Source of the DNA: Desulfomonilia bacterium
GTDB lineage: Bacteria; Desulfobacterota; Desulfomonilia; UBA1062
NCBI GenBank assembly: GCA_036567785.1
Contig: DATCTV010000037.1
Location: 124,001 to 188,000 of the forward strand
Direction of reading: 5' to 3'
Length of the DNA stretch: 64,000 nucleotides
This document shows positions 1-9,328 of this stretch, piece by piece; position 1 is the stretch's first letter; each line of letters starts with the position of its first letter. The position numbers and the translations under genes are program-made. The notes beneath the pieces were generated by a model. It did no database searches. It saw nothing but the letters and a program-made list of their open reading frames with translations, and was not told the origin of the DNA.

Positions 1-199
1 CATAACAGGCTGCTTCTACAAACAAATATTTTCCCATTTCAGGAAGGGCCTGTACAAAAATTACTAGGCTTGCAAGGTACAAACTTCTGTTGATTTTCCG
101 CCCATGTCAGGCAGATCGATCTCGGATACTCTCAACGGGCCGTTAAGGAACCTGACGAAGGCATCTGCCGTCACTCCATATTTAAAGGCTGTTCCAAGA

Positions 200-2467
200 T
201 CATTTGAAAAGGCTTGCGGCACCCGTTATCTCGATTCTGGCGGATCCGCTGAAATCAACACGCAGGAGCTTGGATTCACTGTCATAGGTGAAGCCTGACC
301 CCTCGGTCAGAATCTCGCCGTTCCGTACGACCGTTTTGCAGCCGTTTACATAAATATCCGCCGTTCCGGGCATCGATGTTTCGCCTATTTCAATCGTTAT
401 GACGCCGTCTTCGTTCGATGAGTTGATTCTGCAAACGCTTTCACCGGTGTAATAATCAAAAGAAGAGATACCTGAGGCGGCAGGGAAGAATTCGATCCTG
501 ATGCGGGGTTCCCAATCCGGCGTCCAGGTGTTATTGGCCTTGAGTATGTCCCCTCTCGGTATTATCGCACCTTCTTTGGCAAAGACGGGGATGACGCCGA
601 TGGGCGCGTCCGCCTTTACGAACGACCTGCCTTCATATATCGATGACCGGTCGTTGTAATCTATCCACCTGCCTTCGGGAAGGTAGACATCCCGGCTCCT
701 GAGACCGCATGCCGCCACAGGGGCGACAAGGAGTTCGCTTCCATATAGGTATTCGTCCCATTTGTCATGAACGCTTTCATTTTCCGGGAAGGCGAGTGCC
801 AGTGCCCTCATAACCGGCATGCCTGTTGTTACTGCCTGATGCATCATCGAGCGCGTATAAGGTATGAGGTCGTGGTGAGTGGCGGCAGAGGCCCGGGTTA
901 TATCGAGAAGTTCGTCGTCGAAATTGTTGAAAACGGTTTTTTCCCACAAATTGCGGTTGGGTCCGATCATGACTTCCATCAGCGGCGAATAGGCGCTGAA
1001 TTCAAGCCATCTGGCGAAGAGCTCTTTTGTGAAAATAAGCCCGCCGATATAACCGCCTGTATCCGACCCCCAGAATGGATAATTTATCATGCCGCTTCTA
1101 AGACCGTTCTTGATGGATGCCCTAAGGCCTGCGAATGTCACATCCGTGTCGCCGTTCCACAGAACCGAGTAAGTCCTGCACCTGTCATAGGCGCTTCTGG
1201 CCAGCATTACTTGATCGCCGCCATTTCTTGCGGCAAGCCCTTCGGCACAGAGTTTGTGGAAATAGTATGTGACCTCGTTCTGTACCGTGAGCGGCATTTC
1301 GCCTTCTTCGCCCCTGTCGATTTTATAGCCCTTCACTCCCATGTTTACTAAGATATCCAGTTTCGATCTGAACCAGTCATAGACCTCTGGCTTTCTTACA
1401 TCCGCGGCCGGCCATGGTTCGCCGTATCCGTCGAACAGCCATCCGAGCGGTTCAGCCTCCTCATTCAGTCCATTCAGGCAGCGGTTGGTTACCCAGAGAA
1501 GGAGGTTGTAGCCGTCTGCGCGAAGGCTCGAAATCATTCCGGAAGGATCAGGGAACGAGGAATCGAAATCCATATTTCCCCAGCCCATTTCGCCGGTGCC
1601 ATAGGGCCTGTCTATCCAGATGGCGGAAGCGTGGATCCTGTTCTCCCTCAGATTCGATGCGGTGCTGAGCACGCTGTCCTGTGCATTTGCAAGGCCTCTG
1701 TCAAAAAGTCCCGGATGGTCGTCGTCCCGCCACCAGAAGGAACCGAAGGCCCACAGCGGAGGCATGACGGAAGGCCCTGCAATTTCATTGTAGGTTCTCA
1801 GCATGTCTGCGTATCCGGGACCGTAGATGATGTGATACTTGAGCTCAGGTGCGTCGAACGAGAACGATGTTCTGCCGAGCTGTGCGAGAGTGAAATGCCC
1901 CTTTGCAAATGTCTCGGCATATACAGCGTATTTTTTTGAGGTCATGTAAAACGGTGCGCGGCCGTTGCTGAAATTGACATTTTGCTTGTCCCTAACGCCC
2001 AGCATGTCCGCGCTGACGCCTCGGTTGTCTAGTCCTCCTCCGAACGCGTATTCCCACAGTCCGTAATAATGCTCGCCCATATCTGCGAATGTCTGCGTGA
2101 TGCGGCTGGCATCATGAGCTTTTATCATTATTTCAATGCGGTCCGGCGTCACGAAATCAAACCTTATAGTGGCGATTTGCGAGCCGTCCGCTGAAAGGCC
2201 GGTTTCCAGGAAATCTATGCCGGTATTCAGATTGACGACGTCGGAAGCGGCGATCGATTTCTGAAACAGGAATGCGCTCTGCGTGTTTCTGAGAATCAGT
2301 TCGCCGCTCGCCTTCTCCGTTATCTCATAGGAGAACGGGCCTGAAAAAACGTCCAGCCTCAATTTGTCGCTCTCGATAGTCCCTGCAAGCTGGCCTTTCC
2401 TGCATCCCTGGATGGAAAAAAGAAGAGCGGAAATAATCAGAATTGCAAATATAAAGTATTTTCTCAT
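200..2467 (-). CDS. GH31 family alpha-glycosidase lipoprotein
   Basis: Glycoside hydrolase family 31 enzyme (alpha-glucosidase/alpha-xylosidase type), predicted to be a surface or periplasmic lipoprotein that hydrolyses alpha-linked oligosaccharides. I chose ATG at 2467 because GGGGAGAAT precedes it; an in-frame ATG five codons upstream lacks a ribosome site. Residues 1-22 form a signal peptide ending in the lipobox IQGC. An N-terminal beta-sandwich is followed by a TIM barrel: WIDRPYGTGEMGW near 285, the nucleophile segment YKIDRGEEGE with Asp384, and the acid/base segment WNGDTD with Asp440, then NYPFWGSDTGGY. About 755 residues, normal for the family. It stands alone, divergent from the flavoprotein operon at 2700. 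Family is confident; substrate is not readable. Confidence 0.92.
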   Translation of the reverse strand: MRKYFIFAILIISALLFSIQGCRKGQLAGTIESDKLRLDVFSGPFSYEITEKASGELILRNTQSAFLFQKSIAASDVVNLNTGIDFLETGLSADGSQIATIRFDFVTPDRIEIMIKAHDASRITQTFADMGEHYYGLWEYAFGGGLDNRGVSADMLGVRDKQNVNFSNGRAPFYMTSKKYAVYAETFAKGHFTLAQLGRTSFSFDAPELKYHIIYGPGYADMLRTYNEIAGPSVMPPLWAFGSFWWRDDDHPGLFDRGLANAQDSVLSTASNLRENRIHASAIWIDRPYGTGEMGWGNMDFDSSFPDPSGMISSLRADGYNLLLWVTNRCLNGLNEEAEPLGWLFDGYGEPWPAADVRKPEVYDWFRSKLDILVNMGVKGYKIDRGEEGEMPLTVQNEVTYYFHKLCAEGLAARNGGDQVMLARSAYDRCRTYSVLWNGDTDVTFAGLRASIKNGLRSGMINYPFWGSDTGGYIGGLIFTKELFARWLEFSAYSPLMEVMIGPNRNLWEKTVFNNFDDELLDITRASAATHHDLIPYTRSMMHQAVTTGMPVMRALALAFPENESVHDKWDEYLYGSELLVAPVAACGLRSRDVYLPEGRWIDYNDRSSIYEGRSFVKADAPIGVIPVFAKEGAIIPRGDILKANNTWTPDWEPRIRIEFFPAASGISSFDYYTGESVCRINSSNEDGVITIEIGETSMPGTADIYVNGCKTVVRNGEILTEGSGFTYDSESKLLRVDFSGSARIEITGAASLFK

Positions 2468-2699
2468 ATTAATTCTCCCCATAATAAATGCAGCAACGGC
2501 ATATTATCCATACAATGGCCCGTGAGTTCAAGGCTTTTATCGGTTGTGGCCCGCTCCCGGAATCAACAAGGGCTTCTGGCTTTTTCATTAAACTTCTGCA
2601 TTTTGCAAATTGACTTGACTTATAAAAATTATAGGGGTTATTTATTGTCATCTGGTAATACCAGTTGCCAGCATGTCATAAATCAAAAAGGAGAGAATC

Positions 2700-4202
2700 A
2701 TGTCGGATTATAATGTCATTGTGATCGGGGCAGGATGCGGTGGTCTTTCCGCAGGGGCTCAGCTTGCAAAAAACGGGCGCAAGGTGCTTGTCCTTGAGCA
2801 GACCGAAAGGATTGGAGGATGCTGCTCCACCTATGAACAGGAAGGATTCAGGTTCGATATCGGCGCATCCATCGTGGAGGCGCCGGATCTGCTCAACAGG
2901 GCATTCGGAAGATTAGGGACAACCCTGGAGAAGGAGGTAGACCTGATCGAATGCGATCCGATCTATACGGTCATTCTTCAGGATGGAAGCAGGATAACAA
3001 TACCTAAATCGATGGCCGGAACCGAAGATGCTATCCGGGCCCACGAACCGGACGACGTTGAAGGCTGGCGTAAATACTCGACACTCATGGACAATTTCAG
3101 AAACACCCTGAACGATTTTTTCACAAGCCCGGTCCTGACGCTTTCCGACATGGGAAAAATCATTAAGGATTCGCCCGCCATGCTGAAATACGGTTCGCTG
3201 TTCATTTCCAGCTACCAGGATGTTTTGAACAAGTACTTCAAGAACGAAAAGGTCAAGGAATCGATGGCATACCAGACCTTCTTCATCGGCCTGCCGCCGG
3301 AACTTGCTCCCGGCATATTTGCTGTCATTCCGTTTCAGGAGCACGACGGTCTTTATTACGTTCGAGGCGGCATGATAGGCATTCCCGAGGCACTCAGGCG
3401 CTGCGGGGAAAAGGAAGGCATGGAAGTAAGGCTCAAAACCAAGGTCAAGAAGGTCATCATACGCAACAAACGAGCTGTGGGCGTCAAACTCGAAGACGGC
3501 ACCGAGATATCCGCGGATGTCGTGGTCTCCGACATAAACGCCAAGACATTGTACCTCGAGATGATCGGCGAAGACCAGCTGCCGTGGCTTGCCCGCATCG
3601 GCATAAAGAGCTACGAGACCGCCATTGCGGTGCCGATGCTCTATCTTGGCGTCAACTATACGCCTCCGCTGAATTCCCATCACACGCTGGTTACGGTCCC
3701 GATGGAAGAAATGAACGATTTCTGGTGGACAGACTACCGCACCGGCGGATTCACCAGGCGCCAGTTCGCCATCGTCAGCTGGACTTCCCAGTCTGACCCG
3801 AAACTTGCACCCAAAGGAAAACATGTGCTCATCCTGACGCTTCCGCCTTCGTTGAGAACATGCGGAAACAGGTCCTGGGACGAGGCCAAACCGGAAATGA
3901 TAGAAAAATACATTGATTATTATTCAAAGCGTGCCATACCCGGGTTGAAAGAACATGTGGACGTGGCTGAGCTGGCAACTCCCCTCGACTTCGAACGCAG
4001 GCTCGGCACCCCTGACGGCGCCATATACGCCCTCAGGCAGGATATGCTGAATGAAACGGTGCTGCGGCCGGCTGCGAAATCGAAATCTCTCGAGGGCCTT
4101 TATCTGGTCGGCGCGTCAACACATCCCGGAGGCGGTGTACCGACGACTATCGCTTCAGGAATAATAGCAACTGATCTGATTGAAAAATACGAGAAAAAAT
4201 AG
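2700..4202 (+). CDS. CrtI/phytoene dehydrogenase-like FAD oxidoreductase (copy 1)
   Basis: Flavin amine-oxidase/CrtI superfamily protein of 500 residues. A Rossmann FAD-binding GxGxxG stands at the N-terminus (VIGAGCGGLSAG, residues 8-19) with the following ERIGG signature, and the C-terminal FAD-binding segment GLYLVGASTHPGGG is near 470. RBS AAAGGAGAG precedes the ATG. It is the first gene of an apparent seven-gene operon and is a close tandem paralogue of the gene at 4413, sharing long stretches such as VDLIECDP and INAKTLYL. No carotenoid genes (crtB, crtE) are nearby, so a true phytoene desaturase role is unlikely. Family knowledge suggests FAD-dependent (de)saturation or isomerisation of a hydrophobic substrate; the substrate is unknown. 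Confidence 0.88.
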   Translation: MSDYNVIVIGAGCGGLSAGAQLAKNGRKVLVLEQTERIGGCCSTYEQEGFRFDIGASIVEAPDLLNRAFGRLGTTLEKEVDLIECDPIYTVILQDGSRITIPKSMAGTEDAIRAHEPDDVEGWRKYSTLMDNFRNTLNDFFTSPVLTLSDMGKIIKDSPAMLKYGSLFISSYQDVLNKYFKNEKVKESMAYQTFFIGLPPELAPGIFAVIPFQEHDGLYYVRGGMIGIPEALRRCGEKEGMEVRLKTKVKKVIIRNKRAVGVKLEDGTEISADVVVSDINAKTLYLEMIGEDQLPWLARIGIKSYETAIAVPMLYLGVNYTPPLNSHHTLVTVPMEEMNDFWWTDYRTGGFTRRQFAIVSWTSQSDPKLAPKGKHVLILTLPPSLRTCGNRSWDEAKPEMIEKYIDYYSKRAIPGLKEHVDVAELATPLDFERRLGTPDGAIYALRQDMLNETVLRPAAKSKSLEGLYLVGASTHPGGGVPTTIASGIIATDLIEKYEKK

Positions 4203-4265
4203 TGTTGAGTGGTCAGAGGTGAGTTAAAATCTAAAAAGCAATCATACTAAAAAAGGAGATAGCGG

Positions 4266-4400
4266 ATGAAAAAGATTATATATCTGGGCATTATCGGTGC
4301 AGGAGTTTACGTATATTCGACCCTCACGGAATCCAAGAAACGATTCATAAAGGATCTCGTCAGACAGGTGCCGTATCTTGTTCCCCGCTATTTCGTATAA
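4266..4400 (+). CDS. 44-residue membrane microprotein between the two flavoproteins
   Basis: Short gene of 44 codons preceded by an excellent ribosome site (AAAAAGGAGATAGCGG then ATG). The product starts MKKIIYLGIIGAGVYVY, a single hydrophobic segment, followed by a basic amphipathic tail (SKKRFIKDLVRQVPYLVPRYFV) ending at TAA 4398-4400. It sits 63 bases after the first flavoprotein and 12 bases before the second, in the same direction, so it is probably translated as part of the operon. I recognise no family. Likely a membrane anchor or partner for the flavoproteins (inference). The strong RBS, tight spacing and membrane-like composition argue against a chance ORF. Confidence 0.68.
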   Translation: MKKIIYLGIIGAGVYVYSTLTESKKRFIKDLVRQVPYLVPRYFV

Positions 4401-4412
4401 GGCGGGTACGCT

Positions 4413-5912
4413 ATGGCAGACTATGATGTAATCGTGATTGGCGCGGGCAACGGCGGCGTATCTTCAGGTGCATTGCTTGCAAAACAGGGCAGGAAGGTTC
4501 TGGTTCTCGAACAGGGCAGGAGTATAGGCGGCTGCTGCTCATCATTTAAAAAGGAAGGCTATACCTTTGACGTGGGTGCCTCGATTGTCGAGGTTATAAA
4601 ACCAATTGAATTGGCCTTTGCGAAGCTCGGCACTACGTTTCAAAGAGAGGTTGACCTTATAGAATGTGATCCTGTCATGACCATCATCGACCGTGACGGC
4701 AGCAGGATTACCTATCCCCGTTCAATCGAGAAGACGGCTGAGACTATATCGGCAATTTCTCCATCGGACGGCAAACGCTGGCGCCAGTTTGTCAGGCTGA
4801 TGAGCGAATTCACCGATGTGGCGCTGAACGCATTCTTTACCGAGCCTGCCGATTCTCTCTCGGACATGGCGAAGATGTTCGCCAAGGACCCGAGATTTTT
4901 CAAGTTCATTCCCCTGTTCATGAAGAGCTATCAGGACATTATGGAGAAATATTTCAAGGATGAGCGGATCCTCAAGACAATGGGATATCAGTCTCTATAT
5001 TTCGGCCACCCGCCTGCCATGATACCTGGCATGTTCGCGCTTATCCCATATACCGAGCATATGGGCGTCTATTATCCAAGGGGCGGCATGATACAGATAC
5101 CGGAGGCCTTCAGGCGCTGCGGCGAAAAGCTGGGCATGAATGTAAGGCTGAATACGCTCGTAAAGAAAGTTCTTGTCAGGAACAGGAAGGTCGAGGGAGT
5201 CATGCTTTCCGACGGGACTGAAATCACTTCAAACCTGGTGGTTTCGAATATCAATGCAAAAACCCTTTACCTCGACCTGATCGGCGAAGAGCACCTGCCG
5301 GGTCTGGTGAGAAAGGGTATTAAAAGCTACAAATACTCAAAGGGGGTACCCATGATATATGTGGGGCTGGATTACAAACCGCCGCTCGATTCCCATCACA
5401 GCCTCATTGCAGTGACACCTCAGGACGTCAACGACTACTGGTTCAACAACGTCGAAAAAGGGATACTGCCTGAAAACAATTTCGGATTAATCTGCTGGCC
5501 CACGCATGCGGACAAATCCCTTGCACCCGAGGGCCATCACGTACTGAACCTTATCCCCGAAGGGTTTTACCGCCTCGACGGTACGAACTGGGATGAGGAA
5601 AAACCGCGCTTTGTCGAACGTACGCTTAAGGCTCTGGACAAATTCGCCATCCCGGGCCTGATGGATCATATAAAGGTTATCGAGTGCACCTCGCCGCTCG
5701 ATTTCGAACGCAAGCTGCTTTTGCCGGAAGGTTCTATCTATGCGCTTCAGCAGGATTTGCCTGCGGCTGCGGCGTTCAGACCCAATGCCCGTTCCAGGGC
5801 GATAAAGGGGCTTTACCTGACAGGCTCGTCTGCGCATCCGGGCGGCGGAGTTCCGACAACAATCGCTTCGGGATATATTGCATCTAATCTTATAGAGAAA
5901 TACGAACAGTAA
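4413..5912 (+). CDS. CrtI/phytoene dehydrogenase-like FAD oxidoreductase (copy 2)
   Basis: Second CrtI-like flavoprotein, 499 residues, colinear with copy 1 from the N-terminal VIGAGNGGVSSG FAD motif to the C-terminal GLYLTGSSAHPGGG segment. By eye about half of the residues are identical, which indicates a tandem duplication followed by divergence. The variable stretches lie in the substrate-side middle region (for example residues 90-130 and 330-350), so the two copies may act on different substrates or form a heterodimer. A GGCGGG-type ribosome site precedes the ATG. The gene is followed after 8 bases by the GntR-family regulator. Function beyond FAD-dependent redox chemistry is not readable. 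Confidence 0.88.
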   Translation: MADYDVIVIGAGNGGVSSGALLAKQGRKVLVLEQGRSIGGCCSSFKKEGYTFDVGASIVEVIKPIELAFAKLGTTFQREVDLIECDPVMTIIDRDGSRITYPRSIEKTAETISAISPSDGKRWRQFVRLMSEFTDVALNAFFTEPADSLSDMAKMFAKDPRFFKFIPLFMKSYQDIMEKYFKDERILKTMGYQSLYFGHPPAMIPGMFALIPYTEHMGVYYPRGGMIQIPEAFRRCGEKLGMNVRLNTLVKKVLVRNRKVEGVMLSDGTEITSNLVVSNINAKTLYLDLIGEEHLPGLVRKGIKSYKYSKGVPMIYVGLDYKPPLDSHHSLIAVTPQDVNDYWFNNVEKGILPENNFGLICWPTHADKSLAPEGHHVLNLIPEGFYRLDGTNWDEEKPRFVERTLKALDKFAIPGLMDHIKVIECTSPLDFERKLLLPEGSIYALQQDLPAAAAFRPNARSRAIKGLYLTGSSAHPGGGVPTTIASGYIASNLIEKYEQ

Positions 5913-5920
5913 GGAAGAAA

Positions 5921-6643
5921 ATGAAAGAACTGCTTAAACCGTTAAAGACCGAAAGCCTCAAGGAGGTGTTCATTTCGCGATTCGAGGGACTCATACTCTC
6001 AGGCAGATTGTCCATGGGGCAAAAGCTCCCGTCAGAAAGGGAGCTTGCACTTCAGCTCGGCGTAAGCCGTCCCGTCGTGCACGAGGGTCTTGTCGATCTT
6101 GCGACAAAAGGCCTGGTATCGATGAAGCCCAGGGCAGGCGCTGTTGTAAACGACTTCAGGCGAGAAGGCTCCATCACGCTTCTCAATTCGCTTCTCAACT
6201 ATCATCAGGGAAGGATAAGCCCCGAGATTCTTGAGGGCATGATGGAAATGCGCAAGCTAATCGAAATGGAAACCGCAAGGCTTGCGGCTGTCTACCGTAC
6301 TGATGAGCAGTTATCAGAGCTGATCGAACATGTAAGGAATGAGTCGCGCATAATGCCTTCAGATATTGATGCATTGACCGAAGCGGACTTCAGATTTCAT
6401 CATCTGATAGCATTGGCCTCATCAAACGTGATATATCCTCTATTCCTCAACTCGCTCAAGGAGGTTTATACAAACCTTTCCGGCGTATTTTTCGGGGGCG
6501 GTAGTGTGGCTGAGGTCGTTTTCGATCTGCACGCCCGTATGCTCAAGGCCATCGGGAAAAAGGATGCAGACGCAGCGGTCAAGGTAATGAAGCGAATTCT
6601 TGACCACGGTGAGGAGCGGCTTAAGGCCGCCCTTAAGATATAA
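5921..6643 (+). CDS. GntR family regulator, FadR/FCD type
   Basis: Transcription factor of 240 residues. The N-terminal winged helix-turn-helix (about 12-80) carries the GntR signature SGRLSMGQKLPSERELALQLGVSR. The C-terminal all-helical FCD domain (about 100-235) shows the pattern EMRKLIEMETARLAA, a DADFRFHHLIALAS-like metal/ligand segment (residues EADFRFHHLIA) and a later His in DLHARML. FCD regulators typically bind small organic acids through a metal. It lies inside the operon, 8 bases after a flavoprotein and 10 bases before the glycyl-radical enzyme, and so probably controls its own operon in response to the substrate or product (inference). Confidence 0.9.
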   Translation: MKELLKPLKTESLKEVFISRFEGLILSGRLSMGQKLPSERELALQLGVSRPVVHEGLVDLATKGLVSMKPRAGAVVNDFRREGSITLLNSLLNYHQGRISPEILEGMMEMRKLIEMETARLAAVYRTDEQLSELIEHVRNESRIMPSDIDALTEADFRFHHLIALASSNVIYPLFLNSLKEVYTNLSGVFFGGGSVAEVVFDLHARMLKAIGKKDADAAVKVMKRILDHGEERLKAALKI

Positions 6644-6653
6644 GGAGGAATTT

Positions 6654-9164
6654 ATGGCAAGTGCAGCGGTTCAGAGCAAATACAGGATCAAAGAGCCTAA
6701 AGGCTTATCACCGAGAATCACATGGCTCAGGGATTATTTCTTCAATGGCGTGAACAGGGCCTGGAACAACGAGTACACTGCATGGACCACGGGCGAACCC
6801 TGGGATATTCAGTATAATGAGCTCACCTATTACATAGTCCCAGAGACGTTTCCGTTCCTTCAGACCTTCAGGGCCTCGTATAATCAGGTAGCAAGGAAGG
6901 TGGCGCTGCCCAATGACTTCTGGAAAATGAGCCTGCCGGAACGCAGGGCCTGGTTCAACAGGGAAGTCGTCGTGAATTATCTGCCTCAGGAGATCCTGCC
7001 CGGCGATCTGCTCGCTGGCTCACGCTTCAACATAATCACATCCATGTGTCTGACTGAGGCGCAGAACAAGGCGCGCGATAAAAAAATATTCGGTAAAAAC
7101 GGCGCACGCGCCCGTATGAAATGGTTCCACGATCACGGCTATGGCAATGCAGGCGCAACATCGGGACACCTTATTCCAGGCTACGAGCGTCTGCTCAAAA
7201 TCGGATGGAAAGGTGTTAATGCGGATTTGAGAACAAAGTACGACGAGCTTTCTGCTTCAGATAAAAAAGGCAGAAAGGGCGCACAGTTAAGGGCCATGAT
7301 TATCGCTTCCACAATGGCTCGCGACCTGGCTGCGAAATATTCAGAACTCTGCACGAAGCTTGCCGCTGCCGAAAAGGACTTCAGGCGAAAGAAAGAGCTC
7401 AACACCATGGCGCAGAACCTCAAAATAGTCCCGTGGGAACCGCCTCAGGATTTCTGGCAGGCCATGATGGCGCTCTGGCTCAATCACATGCTTGTCATGA
7501 GCGACGAGAACTATCCCGGCCCGGGTGTCTCCTTCGGAAATCTTGACAGGATACTGGCCCCCTTCTGGGACAAGTCAATAGCTCATGGCATGGACCGTGA
7601 ATTCGGCAAGGAGATCATGAAATGCATGTGGGTGCATGCCAATACCGCTTATGACGGAATGATACGCACCGGCGGCAACCAGGGTATAACAGCAGGCTTC
7701 GGACAGCTCCTTACACTTTCGGGCATCGGTCCTGACGGCCGGGACATGACCAGCGACATTACCTGGGCCATACTCGAAGTCATAGACGAAATGACGCCCA
7801 TACTCGAACCAAAGCCCAATGTCAGGCTGCATAGAAACACACCTGAAGAGCTTCTGGACAAGGTCATAGACATGATAGAAACAAGCCAGGGTGCGCCGTT
7901 CCTGCTCAATTTCGACGAACGCTCCATGGCCGGAATGATTCTCGAAGGCAAAAAGGCAGGCATTACCCACCTCATCAATGAGACCAACGTAAACGAATAT
8001 GCGCCGGTCGGCTGTCTCGAGAATACCATGGTAGGCAATGACCGTTCCGGTACGGTTGACAACAACCTCAACCTTCTGAAAGCCGTTGAGCTTACCTTTA
8101 CTGGCGGCAAAGACCTGCTTCAGTTTACCGACCCTATCACAATGATACCTCAACCCATTACGCAGGACGGCCCCGAAACACCCGACCCCCGCACGTTCAG
8201 GACATTCGATGAGTTCTGGGATGCCTTTGTCATCCAGATGAAGTATATCATCGCCAAATGCGTAGAAACCTATGAGCTTTCCGAGGAACTGCGCGCGAAG
8301 TACAACCCTACGCCGTATCTTTCCTGTCTGGTAAAAGGCTGCGCGGAAAAAGGCCTCGATGTGACCCAGGGCGGAGCGGAGATCAACTTTACCACGCTGG
8401 AAGCCGTGACCTATGCAACGACGGTCGATTCGCTGCTTGCGGTCAAATATCTGGTTTTTGACAAGAAGGAATGCACTATGGACGAACTCATCAGAGCGCT
8501 CAAGGATAACTGGGCGGGCTATGAGGTGCTTCAGGCAAAGGCGAAATACAAGGCACCCAAATACGGACGCGATGACGACGAGGCCGATGCCATGGCCAGA
8601 AAGGTCATGGACCTCTGGTGCGGCGAGACCTGGAAATACAAGACAGCTTCGACAGGCCGTCAGTTCCGCCCGGGTATGCTCAGCTGGAACTACTGGGTGG
8701 GCGATGGCTATGTCATGGCCGCAAGCGCGGATGGAAGGCCCAAGGGCCAGTTCCTCTCAAACGCGATCTGCCCGTCCAACGGCGCAGATACCAAAGGCCC
8801 TACATCGAACACGAACTCTGTCGGCAAGGCTCTCGGCGGCAAATCAGCCGACGGCGACTGGGAAGACTACCTTAATGCCTTGCCCAACGGTGCAAGTCAT
8901 ACGATCACATTCAACCCCTCCGTGCTCAAGGACCCGGAACACAAGGCAAAATTCAAGGCATTCCTGAGGGCCTACGCCGAAAACGGCGGGACCGCACTGC
9001 AGATAAACATGCTCGACCCCGATATGCTGAAGGACGCACAGAAACACCCGCAGGACTACCGCCACCTGCTCGTACGCGTCACGGGCTACAACGCCTACTT
9101 CACAAGCATTGGCCGCGAATTGCAGAACGAAGTCATCGAACGCCTCAGCCACTGCAAGTTCTAG
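6654..9164 (+). CDS. Glycyl-radical enzyme, CxE type (arylacetate decarboxylase/dehydratase-like)
   Basis: Oxygen-sensitive glycyl-radical enzyme, 836 residues. ATG at 6654 is chosen because TAAGGAGGAATTT precedes it. The active-site segment EYAPVGCLENTM holds the thiyl Cys454 and the paired Glu456, the C-x-E arrangement known from diol dehydratases, choline/isethionate lyases and arylacetate decarboxylases. It is absent from pyruvate formate-lyase, which has Cys-Cys. The C-terminal radical loop is RVTGYNAYF with Gly811. No small subunit like HpdC is next door. The activase follows at 9329. The segment VGCLENTMVGNDRSGTVD looks closest to what I recall of the arylacetate decarboxylase branch, but this is memory, not a search; the substrate is undetermined. 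Confidence 0.9.
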   Translation: MASAAVQSKYRIKEPKGLSPRITWLRDYFFNGVNRAWNNEYTAWTTGEPWDIQYNELTYYIVPETFPFLQTFRASYNQVARKVALPNDFWKMSLPERRAWFNREVVVNYLPQEILPGDLLAGSRFNIITSMCLTEAQNKARDKKIFGKNGARARMKWFHDHGYGNAGATSGHLIPGYERLLKIGWKGVNADLRTKYDELSASDKKGRKGAQLRAMIIASTMARDLAAKYSELCTKLAAAEKDFRRKKELNTMAQNLKIVPWEPPQDFWQAMMALWLNHMLVMSDENYPGPGVSFGNLDRILAPFWDKSIAHGMDREFGKEIMKCMWVHANTAYDGMIRTGGNQGITAGFGQLLTLSGIGPDGRDMTSDITWAILEVIDEMTPILEPKPNVRLHRNTPEELLDKVIDMIETSQGAPFLLNFDERSMAGMILEGKKAGITHLINETNVNEYAPVGCLENTMVGNDRSGTVDNNLNLLKAVELTFTGGKDLLQFTDPITMIPQPITQDGPETPDPRTFRTFDEFWDAFVIQMKYIIAKCVETYELSEELRAKYNPTPYLSCLVKGCAEKGLDVTQGGAEINFTTLEAVTYATTVDSLLAVKYLVFDKKECTMDELIRALKDNWAGYEVLQAKAKYKAPKYGRDDDEADAMARKVMDLWCGETWKYKTASTGRQFRPGMLSWNYWVGDGYVMAASADGRPKGQFLSNAICPSNGADTKGPTSNTNSVGKALGGKSADGDWEDYLNALPNGASHTITFNPSVLKDPEHKAKFKAFLRAYAENGGTALQINMLDPDMLKDAQKHPQDYRHLLVRVTGYNAYFTSIGRELQNEVIERLSHCKF

Positions 9165-9194
9165 GGGCAGACAATGCCGACAAAAACTCCACTT

Positions 9195-9312
9195 CCCCCA
9201 ACCCCCTCCTGTCCAGGAGGGGGCTATGTGTTGATAATAATTCGCACGTCGTGCGAATTATTATCAACGGGCTGCCCTCTTGCCCTTGAGGGCAAGAGGG
9301 GTGGGAGATGGG
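9195..9312. repeat. Triple-hairpin palindromic (MITE/REPIN-like) element
   Basis: Three hairpins lie back to back between the glycyl-radical enzyme and its activase. The first is CCCCCTCCT/AGGAGGGGG (9202-9223). The central one is a perfect 39-base palindrome at 9230-9268 with 19-base arms around one base (core ATAATTCGCACG). The third has 12-base arms CCCTCTTGCCCT/AGGGCAAGAGGG (9275-9300). The outer G/C-rich parts are themselves imperfectly complementary, so the whole unit is a nested inverted repeat. No T-tract follows, so it is not a plain terminator. It may be a small mobile repeat that now tunes mRNA stability or dosage between the two genes. Confidence 0.8.
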
Positions 9313-9328
9313 GTGCAAGGATCGCATC

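Noticed and set aside
1-199. Tail of a gene entering from the left
   Set aside because: Frames are short and lack recognisable residues; nothing supports a coding end here.
2913-3824. 303-codon open frame antisense to the first flavoprotein
   Set aside because: Fully overlaps the conserved FAD oxidoreductase; low-complexity-free but unrecognisable product without a ribosome site.
2700-5912. Carotenoid biosynthesis locus (two phytoene desaturases)
   Set aside because: No phytoene synthase, GGPP synthase or cyclase nearby; the flavoproteins are instead embedded in a glycyl-radical operon.
9275-9300. Rho-independent terminator after the glycyl-radical enzyme
   Set aside because: The stem is strong but is followed by GTGGGAGATG, not a T-run, and it is part of a larger nested palindrome.
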